Numbered from the stretch's first letter, positions 10,418-21,428 are shown. The stretch: 38,790 nucleotides of DNA from Chara braunii (GCA_003427395.1 BFEA01000987.1:172354-211143); one strand, 5' to 3'. Notes: generated by a model not told the origin, from the sequence alone. Translations and numbers: made by a program.

Positions 10418-11817
10418 TTACAGAGGCAGCCAATTCCCTGTGTCCAAGAGGTTGCCTTTCTGCAGTATACTGTTTCTGAGTATTTTCACTAAAAAGCTCC
10501 CAATTTCGTCCGCGGACCACAGGTCGCCTGCCTTTATCTTTAGGAGTTGCAGTTCTTTGAGTTCTTCGTGATCCAACCAACGCAGCTCATCTGACTTCAG
10601 AAGGTCATATCGCAGGTATATATCTTTGGTCCCTCGTCCCAGTTTCTCATGCCCACGGGTGAGTACCAGGGTTGCGAAGGCCCTGGTCGGGAGCCTGTTC
10701 TGAACCAGTTGGCGGATGTCCGCCTTCCCTAGCACCGGGCTTCCGGCCCATGACGTCAATGAGAGAAATACGGTCGAACAACCCTGGAGGAAGACTTCCT
10801 CATGTGTTGTCCCCGGGGGCACTGACAGCCCCACTTCCCACGTCCCTTCTTTTGGCCTGACTGGTACTAGAGCTATACCTTTTTGTGTGGGTGTTTCACG
10901 AAAGGGTGATGTCTCTAAGATGTGTATGATCTTTTGTCTCCGGCTAGTGAAGTCAGTTTCCGGGGGTCTTGGGGAGGGGGAGGCCTGTGCAGGGTTGGTT
11001 GTATCATTGGTTCAGTCGGGTTCCAGGAGGCCAGCGCCAGGCACAGTCCCTCTGTGGTGGTTGCATCCTCTTGCCCCTTGCCATTCCTTACCCCGGGACT
11101 TGCATGTTCGTTCCAACTCGCTCTGTTTTCTTGTTCCTGTTTCTCCGTGGTTCCTGTCATCGTGTCTCCGGGCCCCGCCCCTGTGATTTCTTTAGTGCTA
11201 TTCTGTGTTGCACCTTCCCCCTTTTTCTGCTCCTCCCCAGTCGTGTCCACTTTATTCCCCTCTTTTTCCTTCTCCCGCTGTCCCTCATCATGCTACATCT
11301 CTCCTTCTTGCCGCCCCTCATCCTGCCGCGTTCCTCTCTCTACGGTCTGTTCTGTCCTGAGGTCTGGTGAGGGTTCTTCACTTGCTCCTGGTTCAGGGTT
11401 TTCTTTTTGTATTGCCTGCTCCTAGTGTAGGTCCTGTTCAGGGGAGGGGGGGTGAAAGCGAGCAAGTACTATGCCTAGGAGTCTATGGCAGATGTCTGAC
11501 CATTTCGCCCTCACTGGCATCCCCTGAGATAGGGTCCTTTGAAGGTTGGCGCTACTTTCCAAAAGAGGGATGAGTTCCCTGTAGGCGTTATCCCAAAATT
11601 CGTCATTTCCCTTCCCATATTTCAAAAGTAGATTCTCCATTAGCCAGCCAGCCAGCCCCTGTAATCCCACCCTTTGCAATTCGTTTTCTCCCTCTCCATG
11701 TGTTGTGTTCAGCTTGTCTCCTTCTGTGCTGGTTGTACCTGTTGTGTCTGTTGTTGCTGTCTGGGATGGCTGGTCTGTGCCCTGTTCTTGAACGTCAGTC
11801 ATCTCCACCTCCGGTAG

Positions 11818-11850
<33 letters not shown>

Positions 11851-12624
11851 AGAGACCCAAGGATGATTTCTATCTCCATCGGCACTAAGCCGAAGGCTTC
11901 GTTGAACAGGTCGACGGAATCCTGTTGTGTGTGGCCCCGGGGGTGGCCTCCACCTTTTGCCGTATTTTCTTTCATTGGCTCAAAGGGGAGGGGGGCAAGT
12001 GTTTCTTGCGAGGGGCCGGGTTCCCCCTGTTGTTGTGCCTCGTGCCTTTTCTCGTTTATCCGTTTTCCTATTGGCAGGTACTCCATTGCTGTCGGTCCCC
12101 ACTTCTGATTCCTTGGTCTCCCTTAGGGTTGTTTCTTTAGTTGTTTGGATTGTTTGTCATTTCCTTGGGAGCGGAGGGGTGGTTTGAGGATAAGTGTCTG
12201 TGCATCCGGAAATTCAGCAGACTACGGTGATTTGAGGACAAATGTCTCTGCATCCGGAGGCTTGGCGGGCTGCGGGGCCTTTTCAATCGTTTGGGGCGCC
12301 TTTCTCGGGGCGGGTGCCCATTCGCTGGGCGGTTGTGTCGCTCTGCAGAGGTCCCCCTGTCCTTCCCAGGTCCAACCTTTGGTTCGGCCTTCGGGGTCTA
12401 GGTCTTCTAGGTACACCCATCCTTCATGACCCCGGTCCGCTGTGATCCATCTGTTGGGTCTGCGCGGGTCTTGCTGGAGCCGGCCAGCTTTAGGGCCCCT
12501 CTTGTTGGGATGTTGGGGGCACACCGATTCCGTCGTCAGGTGATCGTATGCTCTGCACTTGAAGCACCATGGCCGGAACTTATATGCACTGTGGATTTGG
12601 TAAAAGAGCTAACAGGAAACCGAG
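10418..12624 (-). pseudogene. LINE ORF1 remnant with a CCHC-like zinc knuckle
   Basis: Upstream of ORF2 on the same strand are broken frames in the position of a LINE ORF1 (RNA-binding protein). Near 12570-12520 the frame reads WCFKCRAYDHLTTESVC, a zinc knuckle with spacing CX2CX4HX6C rather than the usual CX2CX4HX4C. Further on are low-complexity Pro- and Gln-rich stretches (about 12086-11422) and a better-preserved 138-codon stretch at 10834-10418. A run of about 31 G at 11821-11851 interrupts the frame. The N terminus is missing beyond 12627. Assignment as ORF1 rests on position and the knuckle. Confidence 0.65.
11821..11851. repeat. Poly(G) homopolymer, about 31 bp
   Basis: An uninterrupted G run inside the LINE ORF1 remnant. 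Its length is probably unreliable in a short-read assembly. Confidence 0.9.
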
Positions 12625-12627
12625 CGG

Positions 12628-14230
12628 CTTTTTTTTTTTTTTTTTTTTTTTGGGGACAAAGAGATCCAATCTATTCGTAGGGAGCAACACATGCTGGGAA
12701 CCGGGCCAGCATCCCATATAGAATTATACAAATGATTCAAGAAATGATTTGAGATACCACGGCCATTACCTGGCTTCGGCTAAGAACAACCTAAGAACTA
12801 TGAAAAAGGTTCTGGAAAATTTAGGAAAACATGGATAACTCGCTAACCTATTACCAGGCTACTGAAACAGTACTCAGTCAGTCAAATAGAAAACCACATA
12901 AGCCCTTTGAATGCTCAGCACCCCTGGGATCCCCAACAAAACATTCTGAAATTCTCCAACACAGTCTTATTCCCTGGCGAGCTTTCCCGGCCTAATGCCC
13001 CCATCCTGTTAAGTTACAGGGCAACACAACTCACCCCAGCTCTGGCCAGCTTCGCACCGACAGCAACCCTTGGTTTTCCCTTGGAATGCCCGACCCAAGG
13101 CATCCCCATATCTCTCTACCAGGCCTCACACTCCNGCTATCAACAGGTTACAGGGCAACCCCCCAGCTACGGCCAGCGTCGTTCTGGCATCGGAAAACCG
13201 CACATCCATGAATATAACAACATTAGAGAAANCCTAAAATGAGTTGCAAAAAGTACCCAGAGTCCTTAGGCATTCTCTAGACTTACCTCTTTTTTTTTGA
13301 ATGCTCAGGATTGAATTATGAAAATTAGAGAAACGAAAAACAGAACTAAAACCACCACCAATCCAAGGTAAACCCTCACTACAGGCGAGAAACCGCCGCT
13401 CAAGCTTTTAGTGCTCGTACCAGAAGTTGCCAATTCTCACACCCCCCTTGCTAGGGTTACAAGGCAACACAAACTGCCCCAGCACCGAACTAACTGTCTC
13501 TGACGGACAAGAAATGTCTTCCTCACTCGACAACTTCGTTAGCTGCAAACCCCCTACCGGGTTACAGGGTCCTGCCCCAGCATCAGCTATGTTGAACGAG
13601 GTGGTTATGCCTTTCCACCCTCGGCATAACTTCAATGGCCTCAGGCTCCTCCCNTGGTCATAGAGCCACTGCTCCAGCANCGACCANTGTCGCCCCACCC
13701 CGTCCTTCTAGTAGACTTACCACCCTGACCCACCCTTCCTCTACTGCGCGAGCCCACCCAAAATTTCTTCCAAACCGTAGTTCAAACTTTCACCCTCCAA
13801 TTGAAGAAACAAAAGGAGAAAGGACAAGAACTAGAACCACTAACAATCCAACTCCTACCCTCACCACCGATGAAGGCCACGCCGACCAAGCTTTCAGTCC
13901 TCATACCAGAAATCATCAGATCTCATACCCCCCTGCTAAGGTTACAAGGCAACACAAACTGCCCCAGTACCGATCTAACTGTTTCCGGTGGACAGAAAGT
14001 GCCTTCCCCCTTCGACACCTCTCTTAACTGTATGGCCCCTCAAAAGGTTACTGGGTCACCGCCCCGGCAACAGCTACNTCGGGCGAGATGGTTATGCCTT
14101 CCACCCTCGGCACAACTTCAATGGCCTCAGGCTCCCCCGGGTCACAAAACAAATGCTCCAGCACCGGCCAATGTCGTCCCACCCCACCCTTCTAGTTAGA
14201 CCACCTCTGAACCGCCGATCCCTCTTCTGA
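12628..14230 (-). mobile_element. Family X non-autonomous retroposon, copy 2
   Basis: The minus-strand 3' end is poly(A) (plus T run about 12631-12651), preceded by the same tail as copy 1 (stem GCTGG/CCAGC, 'ctattcgtagggagcaacac'). The conserved 'accacggccattacctggc' core is at about 12757. Upstream are two tandem units of about 300 bp at 13405-13705 and 13890-14195. Each holds GGTTATGCC...GGCATAAC, an 8-bp hairpin stem (one arm mutated in the second unit). There is no supported ORF. It adjoins the truncated 5' end of LINE copy 1 in the same orientation. From 14230 to about 14700 nothing else is recognisable. Confidence 0.65.
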
Positions 14231-14727
14231 GTGAGCCCCCCACTTCCCACATGCCTCTAATTCGACCTTCCCCTTCTTTGTTTGCAAAACCACACTAAGA
14301 CTGGAAAATTCCACGCAAGTACGAATTACAATAGCATTAAATTCAAAAAATCAATCCNGATGAAAATGAGATTGCTTACCAACTAACTTTCGAAAAGATT
14401 AAGAATTTTTCAAAAACTCATAAACATGGGCGCTCACCATGGAAAAAAAAAACTTGTTTTGAATTTTGGACAGTGGAGAGTGGTGGTGCGAGGGTCTTTT
14501 CTCTTCTTTGAAAGATCGTAGATAGGGGACTCCGAGAAAATTTGTGAGATACCGCTTCAAATTCGCTTATATGCTAAAAGACCCCTAAAAGATCAGGGTA
14601 AAGCGGAATATCCCTCTGACATTTCCAAAGTTTGCAAAATACCCTTCTGGATTTGAATTTTGCATGATACTCCTGTCACAAGGTCGTGCAGGTTCGCATT
14701 CCACCCGACAGTATGTGGACATTAGGG

Positions 14728-14883
14728 TTTTTTTTTTTTTTTTTTGCTACTCGGTTGTACAGTAGAGACGACGCCCGTCGACGGGTCCAATTTTTTTTTG
14801 CTACTCTGTTGTGTAGCAGAGATGATGGGTCCAGTTTTTTTTTGCTACTCGGTTGTACAGTAGAGACTACGGGTCCAGTTTTT
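14728..14883 (-). repeat. Three tandem hairpin plus A-tract units, retroposon-like 3' end
   Basis: Units at 14728-14790, 14791-14834 and 14835-14878 each read, on the minus strand, GGACCC(A/G)T..., then CTACTGTACAACCGAGTAGC (stem CTACT/AGTAG), then an A tract of 9-18 bp. The middle unit keeps the stem with changed loop bases. Repeated hairpin-plus-A-tail units look like slippage at the 3' end of a retroposon during target-primed reverse transcription. The body upstream (14884-15650) holds no recognisable coding sequence, only GC-rich and T-rich tracts. Confidence 0.65.
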
Positions 14884-15728
14884 GGCTTCAGCCTTGTACA
14901 TACGCATTTCCATTGAAATGATTTGTCATATATTTTCTCTTGTTTTTGTTCCTCCGCCAACATTGGTCTTGCATCTGAGTCGCTGTTGTTTGGTGATTGT
15001 TTTCTTCTCTGTTGTCGTGATTGTTGCAAATTATGTGCTTCTCCGATGCCATGCACCTGCATGTCATGGATGCCTCCATTATGAATGTGCTGTTAATTTC
15101 ATATGCGACATAGGGATGATGTGCTAATGAATGTGTTCTTACATAAATGATGTGCTAATGAATGTCCATCAGTCTCATGAGTGAACACACACTATGACAC
15201 ACTTGCCTGTTATCATTGTTGAAACTTGTGGTTCGCCGCACTGTGATTGATTTTCAATGTGTTTTGACATTGGTATGCCAAACAGGGTCTGACTTATGAT
15301 TGCCATGAATGTGTTGTTTTAAAATAAGCCACGAACTGTCATCGCCCTCCTTAATGAAACCGACGCCTACCTTTCAGTGCGTGAGGCCCTGATCCGCCTG
15401 GGGTCTGCCATCTTCAGCCCCGTCTAGCTTCGCCCTGGCCTGGTTGCACGCCCCGCCCCAACCAGGCCCTCATCCAACCCACGTTGGGCCGCCCCCGCAG
15501 GGGTCAAATATTTTTTTTATATTTTCCACTGTTCCAGACCCTCCTCCCCGTGACCCCGCATCGACGAACCTGCACACGGGGGCCGCGGGATTGTTCGCGG
15601 GCCACCCTGCCAGGGTCTTGCGCAGGACCCCCCCGTTTTTTTTTTTTTTGACGCCCTGTCACTTTGAGGGGGTGCCCCCCCACCCCCCCCCCCCGAACCC
15701 GCTCCCCGCTTCTAAAACCACCCCCCAG

Positions 15729-15796
15729 AATGGCCGACACCAAGGCCGAAAAAACTCGGTCGGGTCGGCCGCGGCCTGGGCCGAACACGGCCACGG
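15729..15796. repeat. CGGCC/GGCCG array at the left flank of the hAT gene
   Basis: About seven GGCCG or CGGCC words lie in 68 bp, including CGGCCGCGGCC. A matching array lies beyond the other side of the transposase gene at 21605-21705. hAT transposases bind short subterminal repeats, so this is a candidate subterminal region. No terminal inverted repeat or 8-bp target duplication could be fixed. Confidence 0.45.
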
Positions 15797-15873
15797 CCAG
15801 CGTGCACAATAGGTCCCAGATATGGAGTGACGAACAAAAGCGGGAAAAACACAAGAGAGTTCTTCCTGACTGT

Positions 15874-16161
15874 TCATCTAATCCAAATAAAATCTTTGAA
15901 CTTCATCCCGCGACGCCCTTTTCCTGGTCTGAAAGGAAGGGAAACGCACATCGGATCTCGGTTCCGAACGAGGAACCGACGACGTTCGTCGCAAAGCTTG
16001 AAATATGAGTGGGAGGGTCGCAGTCTCACTACTTTTTCTTTGAACTCCTCCTCGCCACATGTTCGATAGTTGAACCCCTTGGGCTTCAAAGCCCTCTGTG
16101 CGGCGACAATCGTTGCATGTGCGAGGCCAATAAGGAGCAAATGTCGGTCACGAGATGACAA
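15874..16161 (-). CDS. Unidentified short frame downstream of the hAT gene
   Basis: A 95-codon minus-strand frame with a basic, Arg-rich product. I recognise no domain. It lies between the left CGGCC array and the other frames of the hAT region, so it could be a 3' exon or chance. Low confidence as a gene. Confidence 0.15.
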   Translation of the reverse strand: MSSRDRHLLLIGLAHATIVAAQRALKPKGFNYRTCGEEEFKEKVVRLRPSHSYFKLCDERRRFLVRNRDPMCVSLPFRPGKGRRGMKFKDFIWIR

Positions 16162-16501
16162 TCAACTTGTTAAAGAGGAGCAAAACAGAGTAGGGAGGGA
16201 AATGGGTATCAACAATCACAAAGCCCTCATTGACGAATCCTGAGCACCGTGTTTTGGAAGGGAAGTGAAAAGGGTTACCGATCTTGGCGACAACTTCTCG
16301 TACGTCCCACTCGCAGACACGTATCCTATCCTCGTTGTACGGGAAAGGTCGTGGGCGGGAAGGTTCGAGAAGTCGTCGTCTCCATGGAACAACATCGACA
16401 TAAATATGCAATAACCCTGCCGACAGAGCGTCCAGGCTGTACAGCCACGCGAAAAACAAAAAAAAACTAATGAAAAAAACAAACAAACACCACGGACGTC
16501 G

Positions 16502-16933
16502 TCATCTCCCACCAGAGCGCGCGTGGCCTCTCCCGGAGGACTGGCGGCCATGCGGTCCTCCCCGGCGCCCTCCTCTCCCTCCGGCACCTGTGCCCCGTGC
16601 CCCGCTGACGTATGCCGCATGTGCTGCAGCGGCNGCCGCGGCCACCTGTGCCCTTTGTCTGCGGGCCGCAGACTCGATCGGCTCGAACTCAGTGTCTGCG
16701 TCCTCGTCCTCCTCCGCCTGTGCCACAATCCCCCCCTCTCTCTCTCTCTGAATCGCGTCCAATGCTGCCTGCCCAGCGGCGATCCCTGCAATGAGTCGAG
16801 CCTCAACCTCCGAGAGGCCATGCTGTCGTCTCGTCCTGGGACGCATCAACAACCCCTCCTCGCCCGATGTGAACTGCTCTCCCCGCAGCCTGTCCGCGGA
16901 TGTCCCTGCGGCCTCGAGGACCAATGATCTCCT
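16502..16933 (-). CDS. Ala/Arg/Gly-rich frame, possible last exon of the hAT gene
   Basis: A minus-strand frame open from just after a stop at about 16950 down to 16502. It includes a helical, acidic segment (SEVEARLIAGIAAGQAALDA) followed by Glu/Asp-rich and then Gly/Arg-rich sequence. Composition resembles the frame at 16988-18520 just upstream. No in-frame ATG fits the beginning well, which favours an exon over an independent gene. Function unknown. Confidence 0.35.
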   Translation of the reverse strand, partial: RRSLVLEAAGTSADRLRGEQFTSGEEGLLMRPRTRRQHGLSEVEARLIAGIAAGQAALDAIQREREGGIVAQAEEDEDADTEFEPIESAARRQRAQVAAXAAAAHAAYVSGARGTGAGGRGGRRGGPHGRQSSGRGHARSGGR

Positions 16934-16987
16934 CGTCTCTGCTCGTTACAAACCAAGCATGCGGCCTGCCATCTGCAGGCTGGGACG

Positions 16988-18520
16988 TCAAGACCCACCC
17001 TCCGCAGCCTGCGTCTGAACAGGCGTACGTCCCGTGAAGACGCCCCTCCCGGCGTCGTATTCCGCCCGCAACCGGTCCCCGATTCGACGAACAACTGACC
17101 ATCCTCCACCCACACCTCCTCGGACTGGCGGTGGGGAACCGCCACTGTGCGCAACTCCGGGTGCCACCGTCCGGTCCCCGGTGTCGACCCTGGCCTCCGG
17201 AGTCCGTGCGGGCGGTGGAGGCATCGATCCTGCACTATCTCTGCCGCCGTCGCTGCGTCTGCCGAACCCCACCTCACCCGCATCGGACTCCCTCCCTCTA
17301 ACGCCGATAAGCGACGAACCCGACCAGTGAGGGCTCTGCACTGTAAACGGCGGCGGTGAATATACCCTCCCAGGGGCCCGCTGCTTGCCGCTTTTGCGGC
17401 TCACGTGTGTGAAAGGGTCATCCGTCAACGCATGCGCCAAAGCGTTGGCGTCGAAGAAAGTATGCGCTGTGTCGTCAGGGCGCAAGGGAGGCACTGTGGG
17501 GTCCCTCAACACCAAGGCGAGCCTATACGGATCATCCTTGGGACCGTGGTCGTCGTCATCGTCGCCGTNNGGTCCATCGTCTCCACCGACACCNGNGGTA
17601 TCCCCATNTCCACNGGGTCCACCCTCTCCTCTGCCGGGCACTGCGNCACCCTGTTCCTCATCACCCGCNGTNTNGCNGTCGCCATGNCCCCCACTAGGGG
17701 ACCCACCGCCCATGACAANATCCTGCCCCTCAGGGACACCCGCNGCGGCATCCTGCCCCTCATAATCGANCCCCCCCTGAACCGCCTCCTCAGGGACACC
17801 CGAGTCGTCGACATCACGGCTCCCCTCCCCTCCTNTCTCCAAGTCNCTCTGCCGANGCTGCTCGTCAAGATACGCGAACCGACCCTCCCACTGTGGCAAA
17901 CTCCTCANCCGCTCCTCCTCCTCTCGGTCNAAATGGGCATCCCTCTCCTNCTCAGTCTCAACAGGGCCCCGCTCAATGTCNGCGTCTGTGCGCACATCCT
18001 GCGGTGAGGCACGTCGACNTCCTTCGACACTGAAATCTCCCAAGCTCCCACCAAGCCCTATGTCCTCGAAGTCCTGTGTGCGGAGCANCGACGGTGAGCG
18101 GGGGCGGATACCGGNGTCGGAAGGAGTCCTCTCCCCCCCACNATCCTCGCCGTCATGTGTCCGGTCTCTGCCTGNTGCCGANGCCAACCTCTCCGAANGC
18201 CTAAGTGCCTCGGGCTGTGNAGAGATCGGATGATNGGAGGGAGAGAAGCGANGATCACGAAGGGGCACCTCCTCATCCTCNGCCTCCACCTCGGCCTCAC
18301 TGTCGCTCCTAACCTCCCAACGCCTGCCTGTCTGCCGAAGACCTCCCCNTGGTTGCTGCTCCCCCGAGTCGTCCACGCNAACCTCCGCATGCGAACGTCC
18401 TCCACGACCACCGCCGGCTCTGCTGNTGCCACTCNCCTGCNCGGTCGACGNCACATCANAAGTGATAACTGATGTGAATGAATCCATGNCNTCACGACCC
18501 CCACCGTAAGTGAAGTACAC
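16988..18520 (-). CDS. Acidic, low-complexity frame after the hAT transposase, probable second exon
   Basis: A 510-codon frame open on the minus strand, lying in the same frame as the end of the transposase and separated from it by one TGA (18521-18523). It is rich in Glu, Asp, Gly, Arg and Pro, with a more ordered segment near HTFFDANALAHALTDDPF at about 17440. No catalytic domain is visible. It holds an unusually high density of single Ns (17569-18500). The first codon would be GTG, and GTGAGT sits exactly at the stop (18524-18519), so translation probably enters by splicing. It could encode a disordered C-terminal extension of the transposase. Function unknown. Confidence 0.45.
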   Translation of the reverse strand: MYFTYGGGRXXMDSFTSVITXDVXSTXQXSGXSRAGGGRGGRSHAEVXVDDSGEQQPXGGLRQTGRRWEVRSDSEAEVEXEDEEVPLRDXRFSPSXHPISXQPEALRXSERLXSAXGRDRTHDGEDXGGERTPSDXGIRPRSPSXLRTQDFEDIGLGGSLGDFSVEGXRRASPQDVRTDXDIERGPVETEXERDAHXDREEEERXRSLPQWEGRFAYLDEQXRQXDLEXGGEGSRDVDDSGVPEEAVQGGXDYEGQDAXAGVPEGQDXVMGGGSPSGXHGDXXXAGDEEQGXAVPGRGEGGPXGXGDTXGVGGDDGXXGDDDDDHGPKDDPYRLALVLRDPTVPPLRPDDTAHTFFDANALAHALTDDPFTHVSRKSGKQRAPGRVYSPPPFTVQSPHWSGSSLIGVRGRESDAGEVGFGRRSDGGRDSAGSMPPPPARTPEARVDTGDRTVAPGVAHSGGSPPPVRGGVGGGWSVVRRIGDRLRAEYDAGRGVFTGRTPVQTQAAEGGS

Positions 18521-21428
18521 TCACTCAGCCGTCGGGTCGCGACTCAGTGGNGTGTCATCANCNTCAGTCCAGTCGTCGTCGATGTCGTCGTNTGCCGCAG
18601 CAGCNTCCACATCATCCCCANCCTCCGGCCACGGTCGCAGCTCCNTCGCTCTNCTGCCGAACACGTCCCGAACCGAACGGGCTCTGGACGGTCGGCTNTC
18701 ANGGAAAGCGACAATCTGCCGCTGGATCTCCTGCTCGAGAACACTGCCATCAGGTCGCGCTCCCCACACCTCGGGCTCCACATNTCCCTCCTNATCNTCC
18801 TCNTTTGCCGCCGTCCCCCCCCGACCGGTCCCCATNACCCATGGCAACATGTAGNCACCACCCTGCCGTGCGCACGAGGCCAGTTTGAGATTGGTGGCAA
18901 TCTNAACNAGNTGTGCAAGCTTGGCGAACCCAAGCTTGCAGCGCCTCGCCGTGCNGANGCGCTCGTGCTCCGCCCAGTTCCTCTCCGCTGGAGNGGCANA
19001 CNTCCACAAGTGCATGANACGGATGGCGATGGTGCTCAACTCCGGGTGGCATGTCCATGCTCAAACCACCACGCTGCACATCGCTCGATCTCGCTGTCCC
19101 CCCTGCAATCGGACGCCTTGGCATCGGAGAGGTCACGATCTTCCCAATCCCCTCGCATCGAGTGGAACGCCCTCATCTGGTCCCTCANNNNNNNNNNNNN
19201 NNNNNNNNNNNNNNNNNNNNNNNNNNNNNNNNNNNNNNNNNNNNNNNNNNNNNNNNNNNNNNNNNNNNNNNNNNNNNNNNNNNNNNNNNNNNNNNNNNNN
19301 NNNNNNNNNNNNNNNNNNNNNNNNNNNNNNNNNNNNNNNNNNNNNNNNNNNNNNNNNNNNNNNNNNNNNNNNNNNNNNNNNNNNNNNNNNNNNNNNNGCT
19401 GTCCCCCCTGCAATCGGACGCCTTGGCATCGGAGAGGTCACGATCTTCCCAATCCCCTCGCATCGAGTGGAACGCCCTCATCTGGTCCCTCACGCTCCTA
19501 TACAATAAGCCGACCGGATCGCCGTCGGTCTGCACCAGGAGAAATCTGTCGCACTCCTCGACCACACGGCGGTCGTCGGTGGTCGTCTCCAGTGAATGGT
19601 AATACGTGAGGGACCGTCGATGAGGGTTGAGGAAGTGGGCCGCTGCATGTGCGGGCTCTAGCATGTGAAGGTTGCGGATGGCAACCTCACGCACGCACGG
19701 TTCGATCATGTCCGTCGGCACGTCGACCCTGCTCATCAACTGCAGCAGATGCCGACTCCACTCGTAAACGACGGACATCATCATCCCACCTCTATCCATC
19801 CTGCGCAACAGCTGGTGGACGGGCGACATGACTAGGATGGCGTAATGGACACGCTGCCAAAACTCCCCGTCCCGGATCTGCTTCTGCACCCACTGCGCAT
19901 GAGATACGTGGTCGCGATCCCAAGGGATGCGTGCCCAAGCATCCCCGTGCAACATGCTCTCCAACGCGTCTCGTCGGCCTTTGAGACACGTCAACATCAG
20001 GAAAACCGATGCAAACTGTGTCTCAACGGGCTCGACGAGCTGAACGCGAGGGCTCACCTTCCTAAACAGGGTGTGAGCAGCGCCGTGCGATATAATAAAT
20101 CGCACAAGCGCTCGAGCGTGGATGATGGTCTCCTTGACCCACACCACTCGTGTCGCGATATCTGACAACATCAAGTTGCAGACATGGGTGGAGCAAGGGA
20201 GCCAAAAGATCCTCCTGATGTCAGGCTCGGGGTCTGTGGCGAACCTGCGCGCTGCCGCCGTATAGTTACTGGCGGAGTCTGTGCAGAAGCCGATCACGTC
20301 CTTTGGAGGAAAGGACAAGATGATGGCCCGCCACCTACGGTACACGACGTCCGCTGTGTCTCGGACCGACCCGTCACGTGCGATGGTGGCGTACAGCAGG
20401 GCGTCATTGGCGCCCCCGGTGAGGAAGTTCACGAGCGGCTTGCCGCTCCGCGACTTCCTCCTGTCAGAAAGGATAGTGGCACCGCTGTGCCGGAAAGTGG
20501 CGCGCACCTCGCTTACCATCGTCGCCACCTTCGCCCTCTGCGAAGGGATACCGGCGCCCGCTGTAACCCTGTAGGAGGGAAACCGAAACTGGATAGAGTG
20601 AGGCACTCTCTCTGTTGCCTGCCGCACCCTCTGGAACTTCGGACCACGGAAGGCATTGAATGGCAACTTCTTCACGTAGATCCACTGAAGCCACGCGTCT
20701 GTGAACTCGGCCAACTTCTCCCTGGCGTACATCTCCTCAATCGTGGTCTGCTGAGCCCTCTTCTCCCTGCCTGTGTCTGGCACCTCGACGCCAACCTGCC
20801 CCACTGTCCTCTTCTCCCTCCTCGCGCGCTCCACCTCAGCTCGCGGCGCCCTAGTAGCAGGACCCGCTCGACCGACGCCTCTCGACGTCATCACCACCTC
20901 CTTCCCTGGCAGGTTAGGCTCTCCAACTGCCTCGTCTGCCTCGTCTGCAACCGCCCCCTCCCTGGCCCCACCCTCGCAACCCTCTTCCTCATCGAGGGCG
21001 TCCTGAATGTCGTCCCTCTCTGCGTCGTCCATCCGCTGTCTCTTGCCACCCGCGGGCGCTCTCGTGTCACGTATGCCCTTGTCTGCCATCCACCTCTGCA
21101 CCCGCTGAGCAGTGGACGGCACAAATCTGTAGTCTGTGCCGTTCCAGAGTTCCGCGAGAACTCTCATCCCCCCAGCCTTGCAGAACTTCGACTGCGTGAA
21201 ATGACGCGCGGCCTTCGACGACCCCCCCTGAAACAGGTGGCCGCATAAGTTGCAACGCAACTTTCGGTCACAGTGCATCTTGGACTGGTCCCCGACGTAC
21301 TCGCCTGCGGTGACGAAGTTCCAAACAATGTTCCCTCGCCTCAACTTCGCCATCTCCTTCTCGGACAGCGGGTTCAATTGGGCACCCCCAGACCCCCCCC
21401 CACCGCTGCTCCCTGCACCCCCCGGCAT
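18521..21428 (-). CDS. hAT-superfamily transposase (BED finger, DUF659, hAT dimerisation motif)
   Basis: This DNA transposase would cut and paste its own element in the nucleus. The start at 21428 (MPGGAGSSGGGG) is chosen because the open frame further upstream runs into the neighbouring PLE 3' UTR. A BED-type finger uses C59, C62, H76 and C83 (CNLCGHLF...ARHFTQSKFC). The RNase H-like core shows ILSD (D322), FCTDSASNY (D384) and PCSTH (CxxH, 412-415), as in DUF659 hAT proteins. Near 18990 the motif PAERNWAEHE matches the hAT C-terminal dimerisation block. A 210-N gap (19188-19397) with duplicated 95-bp flanks, and a one-base frameshift near 19045-19052, interrupt the frame. Both may be assembly or sequence errors. 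The core residues look intact. Confidence 0.85.
19093..19492. other. Assembly gap: 210 Ns between identical 95-bp flanks
   Basis: 19093-19187 equals 19398-19492 exactly, with Ns at 19188-19397. The two contig ends overlap, so the real gap length is probably zero or negative and the transposase frame is likely continuous here. Confidence 0.92.

Larger units (their letters stand above)
5351..12627 (-). mobile_element. LINE-type non-LTR retrotransposon, copy 1, decayed
   Basis: On the minus strand the order is ORF1 with zinc knuckle, APE endonuclease, reverse transcriptase, zinc-ribbon C terminus, 3' UTR with stem-loop, and an A-rich tail (plus-strand T-rich tract about 5351-5383). The 5' side is cut at 12627, inside ORF1, by the poly(A) end of another retroposon. 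Many frameshifts and stops make it non-autonomous. An internal sequencing adapter at 10129-10166 and a 95-bp duplication at 7551-7741 mean that part of the damage is assembly error. The same family has a plus-strand copy at 30.7-33.8 kb. Confidence 0.88.

Noticed and set aside
20184-21248. 354-codon plus-strand frame opposite the hAT transposase
   Set aside because: It is the antisense shadow of the transposase; the minus strand shows the BED and DUF659 motifs.
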